64,000 bases of DNA from WLMZ01 sp037140375 (GCA_037140375.1 JBAXER010000001.1:1-64000), one strand, 5' to 3'. Counted from the first letter of the stretch, positions 17,354 through 26,803 are shown. The notes: generated by a model not told the origin, from the sequence alone. A program made the numbers and translations.

Positions 17354-17383
17354 GTTATGCGCACAGATTTCTCGAGTCTGCAA
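17354..17383 (-). promoter_or_regulatory. Candidate promoter for bS22
   Basis: On the minus strand, TTGCAG (17378-17383) and CATAAC (17354-17359) are separated by 18 bases, 60 bases upstream of the bS22 start. The boxes match the housekeeping consensus at 4 of 6 positions each. The AT-rich AAAAATTTTT just upstream (17382-17391) could serve as an UP-type element. Confidence 0.4.
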
Positions 17384-17433
17384 AAATTTTTAGCATCCAC
17401 TCGGTGCCGCCCGATACCGTATGGCGAACCCTT

Positions 17434-17504
17434 TCCGGGGTCGTTCAATGGTAGGACAACGGGTTTTGATCCCGTTTATAGGGGTTCGAGCCCTCTCCCC
17501 GGAG
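17434..17504 (+). tRNA. tRNA-Gln (anticodon UUG)
   Basis: Acceptor TCCGGGG pairs with CCCCGGA (17497-17503), discriminator G at 17504. The anticodon arm ACGGG-TTTTGAT-CCCGT has TTG at positions 34-36, and the T-arm is GGGGTTCGAGCCCT. CCA is not encoded in full. Confidence 0.93.
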
Positions 17505-17545
17505 CAATGCATCTTCATGCGGCAGTCAGCGGCATGCGCTAGAAC

Positions 17546-18658
17546 ATGGTCATGTCCGTTTCTGCCATCGTGCTCGCCGCCGGCGAAGGCACCCGCATGC
17601 GTTCGTCCCGGCCAAAGCCGCTGCACCTCATTTGCGGCCGAGGCATGGTGATGCATGTCATCCACGCTCTCGAATCCGTCGATGTCGATCGCACCATTGT
17701 GGTGGTGGGCCACGGCGCCGAGCGGGTCACCAAGAAGGTTCACGAACAAGCACCCGACTGGGCCAACGTGTCGTTTGTTGAGCAGCTTGTGCAACGCGGC
17801 ACCGGCGACGCAGCAATGGTTGGCATGTCGGCGATACCCGGCCACGACCTCGACGATCTCGACGATCAATCCACCGTGCTCATCCTGCCCGGCGACACAC
17901 CACTGCTGCGGCCCGAAACCATCCACGACCTCGTCGCCACGCACGTTGCCAATGGCTACGCCGCAACGCTGCTCACCTCGTTCATGGACGACCCAACCGG
18001 ATACGGCCGAATCGTGCGTGCCGCATCGAAGAGCGGCGAAGGACGCGTGTTGGGCATCATCGAGCAGCGAGATGCCAGCCCCGAGCAACTCGCCGTGAAC
18101 GAAGTGAACACCAGCATCTACGCATTCCGACGAGATCTGCTCGGCCCGGCGTTGCGTCATTTGTCGCCCGACAACTCTCAGGGCGAGTATTACCTCACCG
18201 ACGTCATCGGTGCTCTGGCCGGCATGGGACATCGCATCGGTGCGGTGCATGCGCCAGAAGCTGAAACAGCCGGGGTCAACGACCGCTGGCAACTCGCGCT
18301 CGCCGAGCGCGAGCTGCGCGCCCGCACCAACCGACACTGGTTGCTCAACGGCGTCACCATGCTCGATCCACGTCAGACCTTCATCGACGTCACCGTGCAA
18401 CTCGGACGCGATGTCACGCTGTATCCCGGCACCATCCTGCAGGGCCGCACCAACATCGGCAGCGGTTGCGAGCTCGGCCCCGATACCCGGCTCATCGATT
18501 GCGTCGTCGCAGCCGACTGCGTCATCGAGAACACCGTGGGGCGCGATGCCGAAATTGGTGCCGGCGCTCACGTGGGTCCGTACTGCCATCTGCCTGCCGG
18601 CAGTTCCGTCGTTGCGGCGCAAACCACCGGCGCGTTCTACACTGCCCCGGTCGAGTGA
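17546..18658 (+). CDS. glmU: GlmU-like UDP-GlcNAc pyrophosphorylase with truncated acetyltransferase domain
   Basis: 370 residues against about 450-495 for normal GlmU. The N-terminal uridylyltransferase is complete: AIVLAAGEGTRMRSSRPKPL, QRGTGDAA, ILPGDTPLL, GYGRIVR, NEVNTSIYAF and the ETAGVNDRWQLA linker. The left-handed beta-helix breaks off after GPYCHLPAGSSV, near E. coli residue 335. The residues that bind and act on GlcN-1-P and acetyl-CoA (E. coli K351, Y366, N377, K392) would all lie beyond the stop, and the Arg at R333 is not kept. The stop is followed 25 bases later by prs, so no lost 3' part is nearby. It probably only makes UDP-GlcNAc from GlcNAc-1-P. ATG 17552 is an alternative start. 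Confidence 0.88.
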   Translation: MVMSVSAIVLAAGEGTRMRSSRPKPLHLICGRGMVMHVIHALESVDVDRTIVVVGHGAERVTKKVHEQAPDWANVSFVEQLVQRGTGDAAMVGMSAIPGHDLDDLDDQSTVLILPGDTPLLRPETIHDLVATHVANGYAATLLTSFMDDPTGYGRIVRAASKSGEGRVLGIIEQRDASPEQLAVNEVNTSIYAFRRDLLGPALRHLSPDNSQGEYYLTDVIGALAGMGHRIGAVHAPEAETAGVNDRWQLALAERELRARTNRHWLLNGVTMLDPRQTFIDVTVQLGRDVTLYPGTILQGRTNIGSGCELGPDTRLIDCVVAADCVIENTVGRDAEIGAGAHVGPYCHLPAGSSVVAAQTTGAFYTAPVE

Positions 18659-18683
18659 GTTCGGAAGGTCGGTAGCAAGAACA

Positions 18684-18821
18684 ATGGACAAGGTCACCAC
18701 CCAACGGTTGTCTGTGTACACAAACCGTGCGCATCCGTCGTTAGCGCAAGACATGGAGAAGGTGACCACCAAGCGTCTGTCGCTCTATACCGGCCGCACG
18801 CACCCTGCCCTCGCTCAAGAA
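18684..18821 (+). repeat. Tandem duplication of the prs 5' end
   Basis: Two adjacent 69-base units, 18684-18752 and 18753-18821, each start with ATG and encode 23 residues. By hand count 46 of 69 bases and 16 of 23 residues are identical, and most differences are at third codon positions. This suggests an old duplication kept under protein-level selection rather than a recent error. Confidence 0.85.
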
Positions 18822-19745
18822 GTGGCCGCCCACCTGGGTATCCCCCTCGGCGACGCCAATGTGGTCGAGTTTGCCAACGGCGAGATCCGGCCCCGTTTTG
18901 CCGAGAGCGTACGCGGCAGCGACGTGTTCATCATGCAGACCCACTTCGGTTGCAACGGACGCAGCATCAACGACTCGATCATGGAACAACTGATCATGAT
19001 CGATGCCGCCAACCGGGCGTCAGCAAAGCGCATCACCGCCGTGTGCCCGTTCTACGGTTACGCCCGCCAAGACCGCAAGGCCGAAGGCCGTGAGCCAATC
19101 ACGGCCCGCCTCGTGGCCGACCTGTTCCGTGCCGCAGGCGCCAAGCGCATGGTCTCGATCGATCTCCATAGCGGTCAGATCCAAGGCTTCTTCGATGGTC
19201 CGGTCGATCACCTCACTGCAATGCCAGTGCTCGAACGCTATGTACGCGAGCACGCCGAAAACGGCATGGTCATCGTGTCTCCCGATGCTGGCCGAGTGAA
19301 GGTTGCCGAGCGTTTCGCGCAGCACCTCAGCGACATGGACGCCGACGTTGCCTTCATCAACAAGCGTCGCCCCAAGGGCACGATGAACGTGGCCGAGGCC
19401 AAAGAAGTCATCGGCGAGGTCGCCGGACGCGTGTGCATCATCACCGACGACATGATCGACACGGGCGGCACCGTGGTGTCCGCCGCCGAGCTGCTGCTGT
19501 CTCGCGGCGCTTCCGAGGTCTGGGCAATGGCCACCCACGGCGTGCTCTCGGGCCCAGCCATCGAACGTTTGCGCAACTCACCGTTCAAGCGAGTGGTGCT
19601 CACCAACACCTTGCCGATGCCCTCAATCACCGAGCTTCCGCAGCTCGAAGTGCTCTCGATTGCCCCAATTATTGGCGAAGCGCTGTCGGCCGTGTTCGAC
19701 GACACCAGCGTTAGCGAGATCTTTGGCGGCGAGAACCAAGCCTGA
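18684..19745 (+). CDS. prs: Ribose-phosphate pyrophosphokinase with duplicated N-terminal segment
   Basis: 353 residues from ATG 18684, or 330 from ATG 18753. The enzyme makes PRPP from ribose-5-phosphate and ATP. Motifs include NGEIRPRF, RQDRKAEGREPITA, the PRPP/ribose-5-P loop ITDDMIDTGGT and a GPAIERL tail. The second ATG aligns with the normal PrsA start (EKVTTKRLSLYTGRTHPALA). The first 23 codons are a diverged tandem copy of the next 23. The upstream ATG has a better purine-rich leader, so the extended form may be what is made. Confidence 0.95.
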   Translation: MDKVTTQRLSVYTNRAHPSLAQDMEKVTTKRLSLYTGRTHPALAQEVAAHLGIPLGDANVVEFANGEIRPRFAESVRGSDVFIMQTHFGCNGRSINDSIMEQLIMIDAANRASAKRITAVCPFYGYARQDRKAEGREPITARLVADLFRAAGAKRMVSIDLHSGQIQGFFDGPVDHLTAMPVLERYVREHAENGMVIVSPDAGRVKVAERFAQHLSDMDADVAFINKRRPKGTMNVAEAKEVIGEVAGRVCIITDDMIDTGGTVVSAAELLLSRGASEVWAMATHGVLSGPAIERLRNSPFKRVVLTNTLPMPSITELPQLEVLSIAPIIGEALSAVFDDTSVSEIFGGENQA

Positions 19746-19840
19746 CAGGTGGCATCCACCACGGCTCGCCGGTATCATTTCCAACCGTTCTAGAGAAGAA
19801 CAGTCTTCCCTCTCATCGCCTCCGGGCAGAGGAACTCACC

Positions 19841-20437
19841 ATGTCGCAGACCACTCTTGTTGCTTCCACCGGTCGTGAAACCGGTTCACCGGCGTCACGC
19901 CGCTTGCGCGCCGCCGATCAGATCCCTGGCGTTCTGTACGGCCAAGGCATGACCCCGGTCAGCGTGGCAGTTGCCCGCCGTGACCTTCGCATCGCCCTCA
20001 GCGGCCCAGCCGGCTTCAACACCGTGCTGCAGTTGCAGGTAGACGGCAAGGTCTACCCAGCGGTCATCAAAGACGTGCAGCGTCACCCAGTGAAGCGCAA
20101 CGTCAGCCACATCGACTTCTTGCAGGTCAACATGAGCGAGACCATCACCGTGTCCGTGCCATTGCACATCACCGGTGAGGCCAAGGCAGTGCTCGCCGAG
20201 GGCGGCTTGGTCGATCCTTCGGTCGACAACATCGAAGTCGAGTGCACCCCTGGCAACATGCCAAACGAGTTCACCGTCGACATCAGCGCCATGGTGCCAG
20301 GCGACGTCATTCGTCTCTCGTCGCTCACTATGCCTGCCGGCGTGGTCGCACTTGGCGATCCTGACATGGCCATCGTTACTGCCATCCACGGCAGCCAGGG
20401 CTCCGAATCAGCTCCAGCGGCACCAGCCGCCGAGTAG
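19841..20437 (+). CDS. rplY: 50S ribosomal protein bL25 (CTC form)
   Basis: 198 residues, the long CTC/TL5 form. The N-terminal 5S rRNA-binding domain (GSPASRRLRAADQIPGVLYG, VYPAVIKDVQRHPVKRNVSHIDFLQV) is followed by the C-terminal beta domain (DPSVDNIEVECTPGNMPNEFTVDIS). CTC proteins bind 5S rRNA and are linked to general stress. AGAGGA lies 9 bases before the ATG. The gene sits between prs and pth, a standard bacterial order. Confidence 0.96.
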   Translation: MSQTTLVASTGRETGSPASRRLRAADQIPGVLYGQGMTPVSVAVARRDLRIALSGPAGFNTVLQLQVDGKVYPAVIKDVQRHPVKRNVSHIDFLQVNMSETITVSVPLHITGEAKAVLAEGGLVDPSVDNIEVECTPGNMPNEFTVDISAMVPGDVIRLSSLTMPAGVVALGDPDMAIVTAIHGSQGSESAPAAPAAE

Positions 20438-20446
20438 TACTGAGCA

Positions 20447-21064
20447 GTGGCTTTGTTCGGCCGCAGTGAGCGAGCCGAACGCCGCGGCACCCCATTCGAC
20501 TTTCTGATTGTCGGTCTGGGTAATCCAGGCAAAGAATACGCACGAACGCGCCACAACGTCGGTGAAGAGGTTGTCGCGCTCTTAGCGAAGCGGTGCTCAG
20601 CCACGCTGAAGGCCGGCCGCGACAAAGCAATGATCGCCGAGGTCACCATCGAAGGCAAGCGCTGCGTGCTCGCCTTTCCGCTCACGTTTATGAACCTTTC
20701 GGGTCAATCGGTGGGTGCCCTCGCGAGGCGTTATGGCATCGACGATCCGGCGCAGCTCATCGTGGCTCACGACGAACTCGATCTCCCGCCAGCCCAGGTG
20801 CGCGTGAAGGTGGGCGGTGGCTTGGCCGGCAACAACGGCCTACGCAGCATCACCCAACACCTCAAGACGCAGGATTATCTGCGCGTCCGCATCGGTATCG
20901 GCAAGCCTCCATCGAAAGAGCAAGGCGCCAACCATGTGCTGTCACGACTCGGCAAGGCCGAGCGAGAAGAACTCGATGTAGCCATTCAGATTGCCGCCGA
21001 CGCGGTCGAGGCGCTGGTGGGCCGAGGCCCCGATGCGGCGATGCGCGAGTTCAACTCGCGCTAA
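20447..21064 (+). CDS. pth: Peptidyl-tRNA hydrolase
   Basis: 205 residues. IVGLGNPGKEYARTRHNVGEEVV contains the catalytic His (HNVG); FMNLSGQSVG, HDELDLPPAQVRVKVGGGLAGNNGLRSI and RIGIGKP are all Pth hallmarks. It recycles peptidyl-tRNA released from stalled ribosomes. Start is GTG 20447, nine bases after rplY. Its 3' end overlaps the convergent ABC-F gene by 14 bases. Confidence 0.95.
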   Translation: MALFGRSERAERRGTPFDFLIVGLGNPGKEYARTRHNVGEEVVALLAKRCSATLKAGRDKAMIAEVTIEGKRCVLAFPLTFMNLSGQSVGALARRYGIDDPAQLIVAHDELDLPPAQVRVKVGGGLAGNNGLRSITQHLKTQDYLRVRIGIGKPPSKEQGANHVLSRLGKAEREELDVAIQIAADAVEALVGRGPDAAMREFNSR

Positions 21065-22712
21065 AGACCCGATCGGCCACGATCTGGCCATGCTTGAGCT
21101 CAATGCTGCGCGTGAGGCGCACGTTCGAGAGCAACGCACGATCGTGAGTGACCAGCAAGACGGTGCCAGCAAACGACTCGAGCGCGATCTCAAGCTGCTC
21201 GATGGCAGCCAGATCGAGATGGTTGGTGGGCTCATCGAGCACCAAACAGTTGGTGCCGCGAGCCATCAGCAACGCCAACACAGCCCGTGTGCGCTCACCG
21301 GGCGACAACGATCCAGTGGGCCGGTTCACCTCGCTGGCGCCAATGCCGAACTTGGCCAACAACGTGCGCGCCTCTGGCACCGTCATTTCGGTGGCATGCA
21401 TAAACGCCTCGAGCAACGTCTCGGTATCGGACAACTGCAGGCGGCCCTGCTCGAGTTCGCCCACCACAACGCTGGGTCCGAGATAGGCCTCGCCCGAGGT
21501 AGGCGCCAGACGACCCAGCAAGATCTGCAGCAGAGTGGTCTTGCCGCTGCCGTTCGAGCCAACGAGAGCGATTCGTTCGCCAGCACCAATGGCCAGATCG
21601 ATCGGACCCAATGAAAAGTCGCCGCGTTGCAGCGCAACCGAAGTGAGCCTGGCGACCACTGCCCCGCTGCGCGGCGCCTCGCCGAACACGAGCCGCAGTT
21701 GCCACGCCTCGCGCGGTTCTTCGATGACCTCGAGGCGTTCCATCGCACGCTCGGTGCGCGCCGCTTTGCCAGCGAGCTGCTCGGTCTGGTTGATCTTGAA
21801 GTTCTTTGAATGCTTGTCGCCGTCTGAGGGCTGCTTCTTGGCCTTGCTGACGCCCTGAGTGGCCCACTCACGTTCGCGTTGGGCTCTGCCCAGCAGCGTG
21901 GATTTCTTGTCGGCGTATTCGTCGTATCGCTCGCGCGCATGTTGCGCCGCTACCTCGCGCTCGGCAAGGAACGCATCCCACCCGCCGGCATACAGCGAGA
22001 GTCGGTGGGTGAACTGATCAAGTTCGCCAACGTGGGTGACGGTTCGACGCAAGAACTCGCGGTCGTGGCTCACCACCACCACGCCAACCGGGCGCGACGT
22101 GAGCCACGACTCGAGCCGGGCCAAACCATCGAGGTCGAGGTCGTTGGTGGGCTCATCAAGCAAGAACACGTCGAAGCGAGCCAGGAGCAGCGATGCCAAG
22201 CTCGCCCGCGCTGCCTCGCCGCCCGACAACGATTGCATGGTCTGAGCGAGCAAGCGATCGGCCAAACCAAGCTCGGCCCACACCTCGCCAACGCGAGCGT
22301 CGAAGTCGGCTGCACCAATGGCAAGCCAGTGTTCGAGCGCATCGCTATATCGATCGTCGGCTCCGGGGGCTGACGTGGCAAGTTCGTTGGTGGCGGTATC
22401 GAGCTCAAGGTTCGCTGCGGCGACTCCGGTGCGGCGCTCAAGAAACGCTGCCACCGTTTCGTCAGCGCGACGCTCAGGTTCCTGGGGCAGATACCCCACC
22501 AGCGAGTTCGGCGGCGTGGTGGTGACCGCTCCAGAATCCGGCGCGAGCTGACCGCTCAGCACCTTGAGCAACGTTGATTTACCGACGCCGTTGGGGCCCA
22601 CCAGACCCACCCGCCATCCGGGCGACACAGTGAGGTCGACCTGATCAAGCACGGTGGACAGACCCATCGACAAAACGAGCGATCGAGCGTGAAGCGTGGC
22701 GTACACAGACAT
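21051..22712 (-). CDS. ABC-F family ATPase (translation/ribosome protection type)
   Basis: 553 residues with two ATPase cassettes and no membrane segments. Cassette 1: Walker A GPNGVGKSTLLKVL, signature LSGGEAARASLASLL, Walker B DVFLLDEPTNDLDL. Cassette 2: GSNGSGKTTLLQIL, LSPGERTRAVLALL, CLVLDEPTNHLDL. A charged linker (about residues 240-330, KKQPSDGDKHSKNFK) corresponds to the P-site tRNA-interaction motif. ABC-F proteins act on stalled ribosomes or give antibiotic resistance; the exact role is unclear. ATG at 22712 is divergent from mfd. Confidence 0.9.
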   Translation of the reverse strand: MSVYATLHARSLVLSMGLSTVLDQVDLTVSPGWRVGLVGPNGVGKSTLLKVLSGQLAPDSGAVTTTPPNSLVGYLPQEPERRADETVAAFLERRTGVAAANLELDTATNELATSAPGADDRYSDALEHWLAIGAADFDARVGEVWAELGLADRLLAQTMQSLSGGEAARASLASLLLARFDVFLLDEPTNDLDLDGLARLESWLTSRPVGVVVVSHDREFLRRTVTHVGELDQFTHRLSLYAGGWDAFLAEREVAAQHARERYDEYADKKSTLLGRAQREREWATQGVSKAKKQPSDGDKHSKNFKINQTEQLAGKAARTERAMERLEVIEEPREAWQLRLVFGEAPRSGAVVARLTSVALQRGDFSLGPIDLAIGAGERIALVGSNGSGKTTLLQILLGRLAPTSGEAYLGPSVVVGELEQGRLQLSDTETLLEAFMHATEMTVPEARTLLAKFGIGASEVNRPTGSLSPGERTRAVLALLMARGTNCLVLDEPTNHLDLAAIEQLEIALESFAGTVLLVTHDRALLSNVRLTRSIELKHGQIVADRVFSAS

Positions 22713-22832
22713 GGCAACGGCTACCTGACAAAGAGACGTCCAACGGACGCCGACCGACGGTATCTGATCTCGGCACTCGAACGGCGCTCCCCCGAACGAG
22801 TCACAGCGGTTGGCGGTACCCTCATCAAGTCC

Positions 22833-25800
22833 ATGAATCTCGCGACACTGCCCCCATTTCTTCGCGATGAGCCAGCCCTCACGCAGGCGCTTGGTAAGCC
22901 AAACGCGATCATCGCGGTGCCCGAGGCAGCGCGACCCATTGCCATTGCTGCGTTGTCGCATCTCAGCGCCCGTCGGCCGTTGGTGGTGGCATGTCCAACG
23001 GGTACCGCAGCGGGTCAGTTGTTCGACGACCTGCAGCAGTTCATGCCCGACGGCGAAGTCATGCTGTTCCCCGCATGGGAGACCCTGCCGTTCGAGCGAG
23101 TGAGCCCAAGTGTCGAGACGATGGGGCATCGCCTCGAGGTGCTGTGGCGCGTACGCGACCCCGAGCGTTGCCCCGCCATCATCGTGGCCAGCGTGCGTTC
23201 GCTCCTGCAGCGACTCGGTCCCGGCGCGATCGACGTCGAGCCAGTTCGGGTGCACCCGGGTGCCGTCATCGATCCCGAAGAGTTGCTCCAAACACTGATA
23301 TCTGGCGGTTATCGCCGTGAGGAAATCGTTGAGCACCGTGGCGAGGTTGCTCGACGCGGCGCCATCATCGACGTGTTCCCATCTACAGCCGATGTACCCA
23401 TTCGTATCGACCTGTGGGGCGACGAGGTAGATCGACTCACCACCATCGGCGTCAACGATCAGCGCAGCACCGGCGACCTCGCCGAAGCCTTCATTTTCCC
23501 GGCGCGCGAACTGCTGCCTAGCGAGGCTGTGCGCAGCCGCGCCAACACACTCATCGGCACCGAGCCGTGGGGGCGCGAGCAATGGGAGCGTCTCGCCGAA
23601 GGCACCCACTTCGATGGCATGGAGAGCTGGCTGCCGTGGCTCACCGAAACCGATCAGCTACTCACCGATGTGCTGCCTGCCACCGGCAAAGTGGTGCTCA
23701 TCGAGCCCCGGCGCATGCGCGACCGAGCCCAAGATTTGCTCGCCGAGGAAGACGACCTCGCCCGCGCTCTTGCCAGCACATGGGGACGCGATCCTGATGT
23801 GGCGTTCCCTCGCCTGCACGCCGAACCCGATCATCTGTTGGGCTCGTCGGTCAGTGCGTGGATGTTCACCGTCTCACCCGAGAACCCCGACTCGCCGATG
23901 GTGAATGCCAGCGGTTGGGGGCCGGTAGTCGGCGACGGTGAAGGTCTGACCAACCGCCTCAGCGAACTGCTCGCCGACAAGTGGCGCGTGGTGGTGGCGG
24001 CCGATGGCGAGGGCTCAGCCAAGCGCCTCGCTCAGCTGTTACTCGACCGCGGCCTCGACCTCAAGATCGCCGAACCGAACGCCGATCTCAGCCGTCCCGG
24101 CGGCAACGTGGTCACCGCTCCTTTGCATCGCGGCTTCGTCATTCCGTCGGCCAAGGTAGCGGTGGTCGCCGAGGGCGATCTCACTGGTCGCCGCCGCACG
24201 CATCGCCAACCCCGCCCGCGCAAGCGCGAGAGCGGTGGCTTCTTCGAAGACCTCAAGCCGGGCAACTATGTGGTGCACTACCAACACGGTGTCGGTCACT
24301 ACGAAGGCATGGTCAAGCGCACCATTGGCGGCGTCGAACGCGACTATTTGTTGCTCGCCTACAAAGGCGGCGACAAGCTCTACATCCCCAGCGATCAGAT
24401 CGACAGCATCCGCCAGTACGTGGGCGGCGAGGCACCCGTGCTGCATCGCCTCGGAGGCGCCGATTTTGCCAAGGCCAAGTCACGCGTCAAATCTGCCGTG
24501 CGCGAGATTGCACAAGAGTTGGTGGTGCTCTATCAGCGCCGGGTCAACGCCGAGGGGTACGCATTCGGCAGCGACACACCATGGCAGCACGACATGGAAG
24601 ACGCCTTTCCGTTCGTAGAGACACCCGACCAACGCCAAGCCATCGAAGACACCAAAGCCGACATGGAGCGGGCCTTCCCGATGGACCGCCTGGTGTGCGG
24701 CGACGTGGGATTCGGCAAGACCGAAGTTGCCGTTCGCGCTGCGTTCAAGGCAATCCAAGATGGCAAGCAAGTGGCCGTAATGGCGCCCACCACGCTGCTC
24801 GCCACACAGCACGGCAACACATTCGCCGATCGCTTTGCCGGCTACCCGATTCGCGTCGAGGTGCTCAGCCGCTTCCTCACCACGGCACAAGCGAAAAAGG
24901 TCATCGATGGCCTCGCCACCGGCGAGATCGACTGCGTCATCGGCACTCATCGTCTGCTGCAAGAAAGTGTGCGCTTCAAAGATCTCGGCCTGTTGGTCGT
25001 CGACGAGGAGCAGCGTTTCGGCGTGCAACACAAAGAGATGATGAAGAAGCTCAAGGTGAACGTCGACGTACTCACGCTCACCGCCACGCCCATTCCGCGC
25101 ACCCTCGAAATGAGCTTGGTTGGCATCCGCGATCTGTCGCTGCTGCAGACTCCCCCGGCCGACCGCCAACCGATTCTCACCTTCGTGGGCGAATACGACG
25201 AACGAGTCGCTGTCGAGTCCCTTCGCCGCGAACTGCTGCGCGAGGGCCAAGTGTTCTGGGTGCATAACCGGGTTCAATCCATCGAGGCTTGCGCGCAGCG
25301 GCTTCGCGAACTCGTTCCCGAGGCACGCGTGGCAGTTGCGCACGGCCAGATGGACGAAGGCACGCTCGAACAAGTGGTGCTCGATTTTTGGGAGGGCCGC
25401 TTCGACGTGCTGGTGTGCACCACCATCATCGAGAGCGGCATCGACATGCCCACAGTGAACACATTGGTCGTCGAGCGCGCCGACCTCCTCGGCCTCGGCC
25501 AGATGCATCAATTGCGCGGCCGCGTTGGTCGAAGCGGGTCGCGTGCCTACGCCTACTTGTTCTACCCCCGCGACAAGACCCTCACCGAAGAGGCCTACGA
25601 ACGACTCAAGACCATCGGCGAAGCCACCGACCTTGGCAGCGGCTTCAAGATCGCGATGCGCGACCTCGAGATTCGCGGCGCCGGCAACCTGCTCGGCCAA
25701 GCGCAAAGCGGTCACATCGCTGCGGTTGGTTACGACCTGTATTGCCAGATGGTCACCGAAGCCGTCAGCGAAATGAAGGGTGAGGAAAAGCGCGAGCCTT

Positions 25801-26252
25801 CCGAGGTGAAGCTCGACGTGCCCACCAACGCGCATCTCCCCGCCACATACGTACCCAAAGAAGAGCTGCGCCTCGAGGCCTACCGCCGCCTCGCTGCCGT
25901 CACAACCGACGCCGACGTCGAAGACATCCGCGCCGAATGGATCGATCGCTATGGTCCGCTTCCCGAACCTGCCGAGGCGCTGCTGATGATCAGCAGCTTG
26001 CGCGCCGATTGCCACCGCATTGGCCTACGCGACATCACCATCACCTCAAACCAGGCGCGCCTCGCACCTATCCAACTCAAGACCAGCGAAGAGATGCGGC
26101 TGAAGCGGTTGTCGCGAAATGCGCTCATCAAAGACGATCTCAAGCAGATCGTGGTGCCCATCAAACCGGGTATGGATCCGGCCACGTTCTTGGTTGGCTT
26201 CCTGCGCGAGCTGATTCCTCCAGTGGTTCAGACGCTAGGGTCAACGTCGTGA
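22833..26252 (+). CDS. mfd: Transcription-repair coupling factor
   Basis: 1139 residues, full length. A UvrB-like N-terminal module (FPAWETLPFERVSPSVETMGHRLEVL), a CarD-like RNA polymerase-interaction domain (KPGNYVVHYQHGVGHYEGMVKRT), then a RecG-like helicase with Walker A CGDVGFGKTEVAVRAAF, DEEQRFGVQHKE, TATPIPRTLEMSL and GRVGRSGSRAYAYL, and the C-terminal TRCF domain. It removes stalled RNA polymerase and recruits UvrA. ATG 22833 is preferred over an in-frame start 144 bases upstream, which would overlap the divergent ABC-F start. Confidence 0.97.
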   Translation: MNLATLPPFLRDEPALTQALGKPNAIIAVPEAARPIAIAALSHLSARRPLVVACPTGTAAGQLFDDLQQFMPDGEVMLFPAWETLPFERVSPSVETMGHRLEVLWRVRDPERCPAIIVASVRSLLQRLGPGAIDVEPVRVHPGAVIDPEELLQTLISGGYRREEIVEHRGEVARRGAIIDVFPSTADVPIRIDLWGDEVDRLTTIGVNDQRSTGDLAEAFIFPARELLPSEAVRSRANTLIGTEPWGREQWERLAEGTHFDGMESWLPWLTETDQLLTDVLPATGKVVLIEPRRMRDRAQDLLAEEDDLARALASTWGRDPDVAFPRLHAEPDHLLGSSVSAWMFTVSPENPDSPMVNASGWGPVVGDGEGLTNRLSELLADKWRVVVAADGEGSAKRLAQLLLDRGLDLKIAEPNADLSRPGGNVVTAPLHRGFVIPSAKVAVVAEGDLTGRRRTHRQPRPRKRESGGFFEDLKPGNYVVHYQHGVGHYEGMVKRTIGGVERDYLLLAYKGGDKLYIPSDQIDSIRQYVGGEAPVLHRLGGADFAKAKSRVKSAVREIAQELVVLYQRRVNAEGYAFGSDTPWQHDMEDAFPFVETPDQRQAIEDTKADMERAFPMDRLVCGDVGFGKTEVAVRAAFKAIQDGKQVAVMAPTTLLATQHGNTFADRFAGYPIRVEVLSRFLTTAQAKKVIDGLATGEIDCVIGTHRLLQESVRFKDLGLLVVDEEQRFGVQHKEMMKKLKVNVDVLTLTATPIPRTLEMSLVGIRDLSLLQTPPADRQPILTFVGEYDERVAVESLRRELLREGQVFWVHNRVQSIEACAQRLRELVPEARVAVAHGQMDEGTLEQVVLDFWEGRFDVLVCTTIIESGIDMPTVNTLVVERADLLGLGQMHQLRGRVGRSGSRAYAYLFYPRDKTLTEEAYERLKTIGEATDLGSGFKIAMRDLEIRGAGNLLGQAQSGHIAAVGYDLYCQMVTEAVSEMKGEEKREPSEVKLDVPTNAHLPATYVPKEELRLEAYRRLAAVTTDADVEDIRAEWIDRYGPLPEPAEALLMISSLRADCHRIGLRDITITSNQARLAPIQLKTSEEMRLKRLSRNALIKDDLKQIVVPIKPGMDPATFLVGFLRELIPPVVQTLGSTS

Positions 26253-26803
26253 TTCGTCGCCTCTCCATCGCTCTGGCTGCACTTGCCTTCGCAGGCATCA
26301 CCACCACGGGTTGCAGCTCCGTCTCTACCCAACGCAATGCCGTTTCGGTCGTCGATGCCACTGGCAGGCACGAGCTCTCGGTGAAGCAGTTTGAGACCCT
26401 GCTCACTGGCCAGGCCGCCAACGCCGAGGCCTTCGGCTTTCCCACTGTGGGCCCCGAAGGCGTGCCCGGAAGCGCTGCCCGCAAGGTTCTGTTGCAGTGG
26501 ATCACCACCATCCTCATGAAGACCGCGCTCGACAGCAAGGGCGTGTCCGTAACCGACGCCGACCGCAAGGCCGTCGAGACAAACTTCAGCACTGGCCCAA
26601 GCAGCGAGATCTGGAAGAAGCTCGCTCCCGAACTGCAGTCGTTCGTGCTCGATTCCCAGACGCTGCCAACGGCGGTTCAAGCCACCTTCGGCGATGGCGC
26701 CAACACCGCACTCGGCCAAACTGCAGCCTCTGCCAACATCAGCATCGATAGCCGCTATGGCATGTGGGACAAGACCTCCGGCCAAGTCGTTCCATCGCGC
26801 TAA
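26249..26803 (+). CDS. Lipoprotein with SurA N-terminal-like fold (putative foldase)
   Basis: 184 residues. MIRRLSIALAALAFAGITTTGCSS is a lipoprotein signal with the lipidated Cys at about residue 22. The segment VKQFETLLTGQ...VLLQWITTILMKTALDSKGVSVTDADRKAVE is helical and resembles the SurA N-terminal chaperone domain; no PPIase domain follows. Actinobacteria often carry such a lipoprotein between mfd and mazG. GTG 26249 overlaps the mfd stop by 4 bases. Confidence 0.65.
   Translation: MIRRLSIALAALAFAGITTTGCSSVSTQRNAVSVVDATGRHELSVKQFETLLTGQAANAEAFGFPTVGPEGVPGSAARKVLLQWITTILMKTALDSKGVSVTDADRKAVETNFSTGPSSEIWKKLAPELQSFVLDSQTLPTAVQATFGDGANTALGQTAASANISIDSRYGMWDKTSGQVVPSR

Noticed and set aside
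17390..18772. Long minus-strand reading frame opposite glmU (similarly 24480-26015 opposite mfd, 29719-31287 opposite eno and 31737-33317 opposite the CoxL-like gene)
   Set aside because: They mirror well-recognised genes on the other strand, have no recognisable domains, and arise from the strong third-position GC bias.
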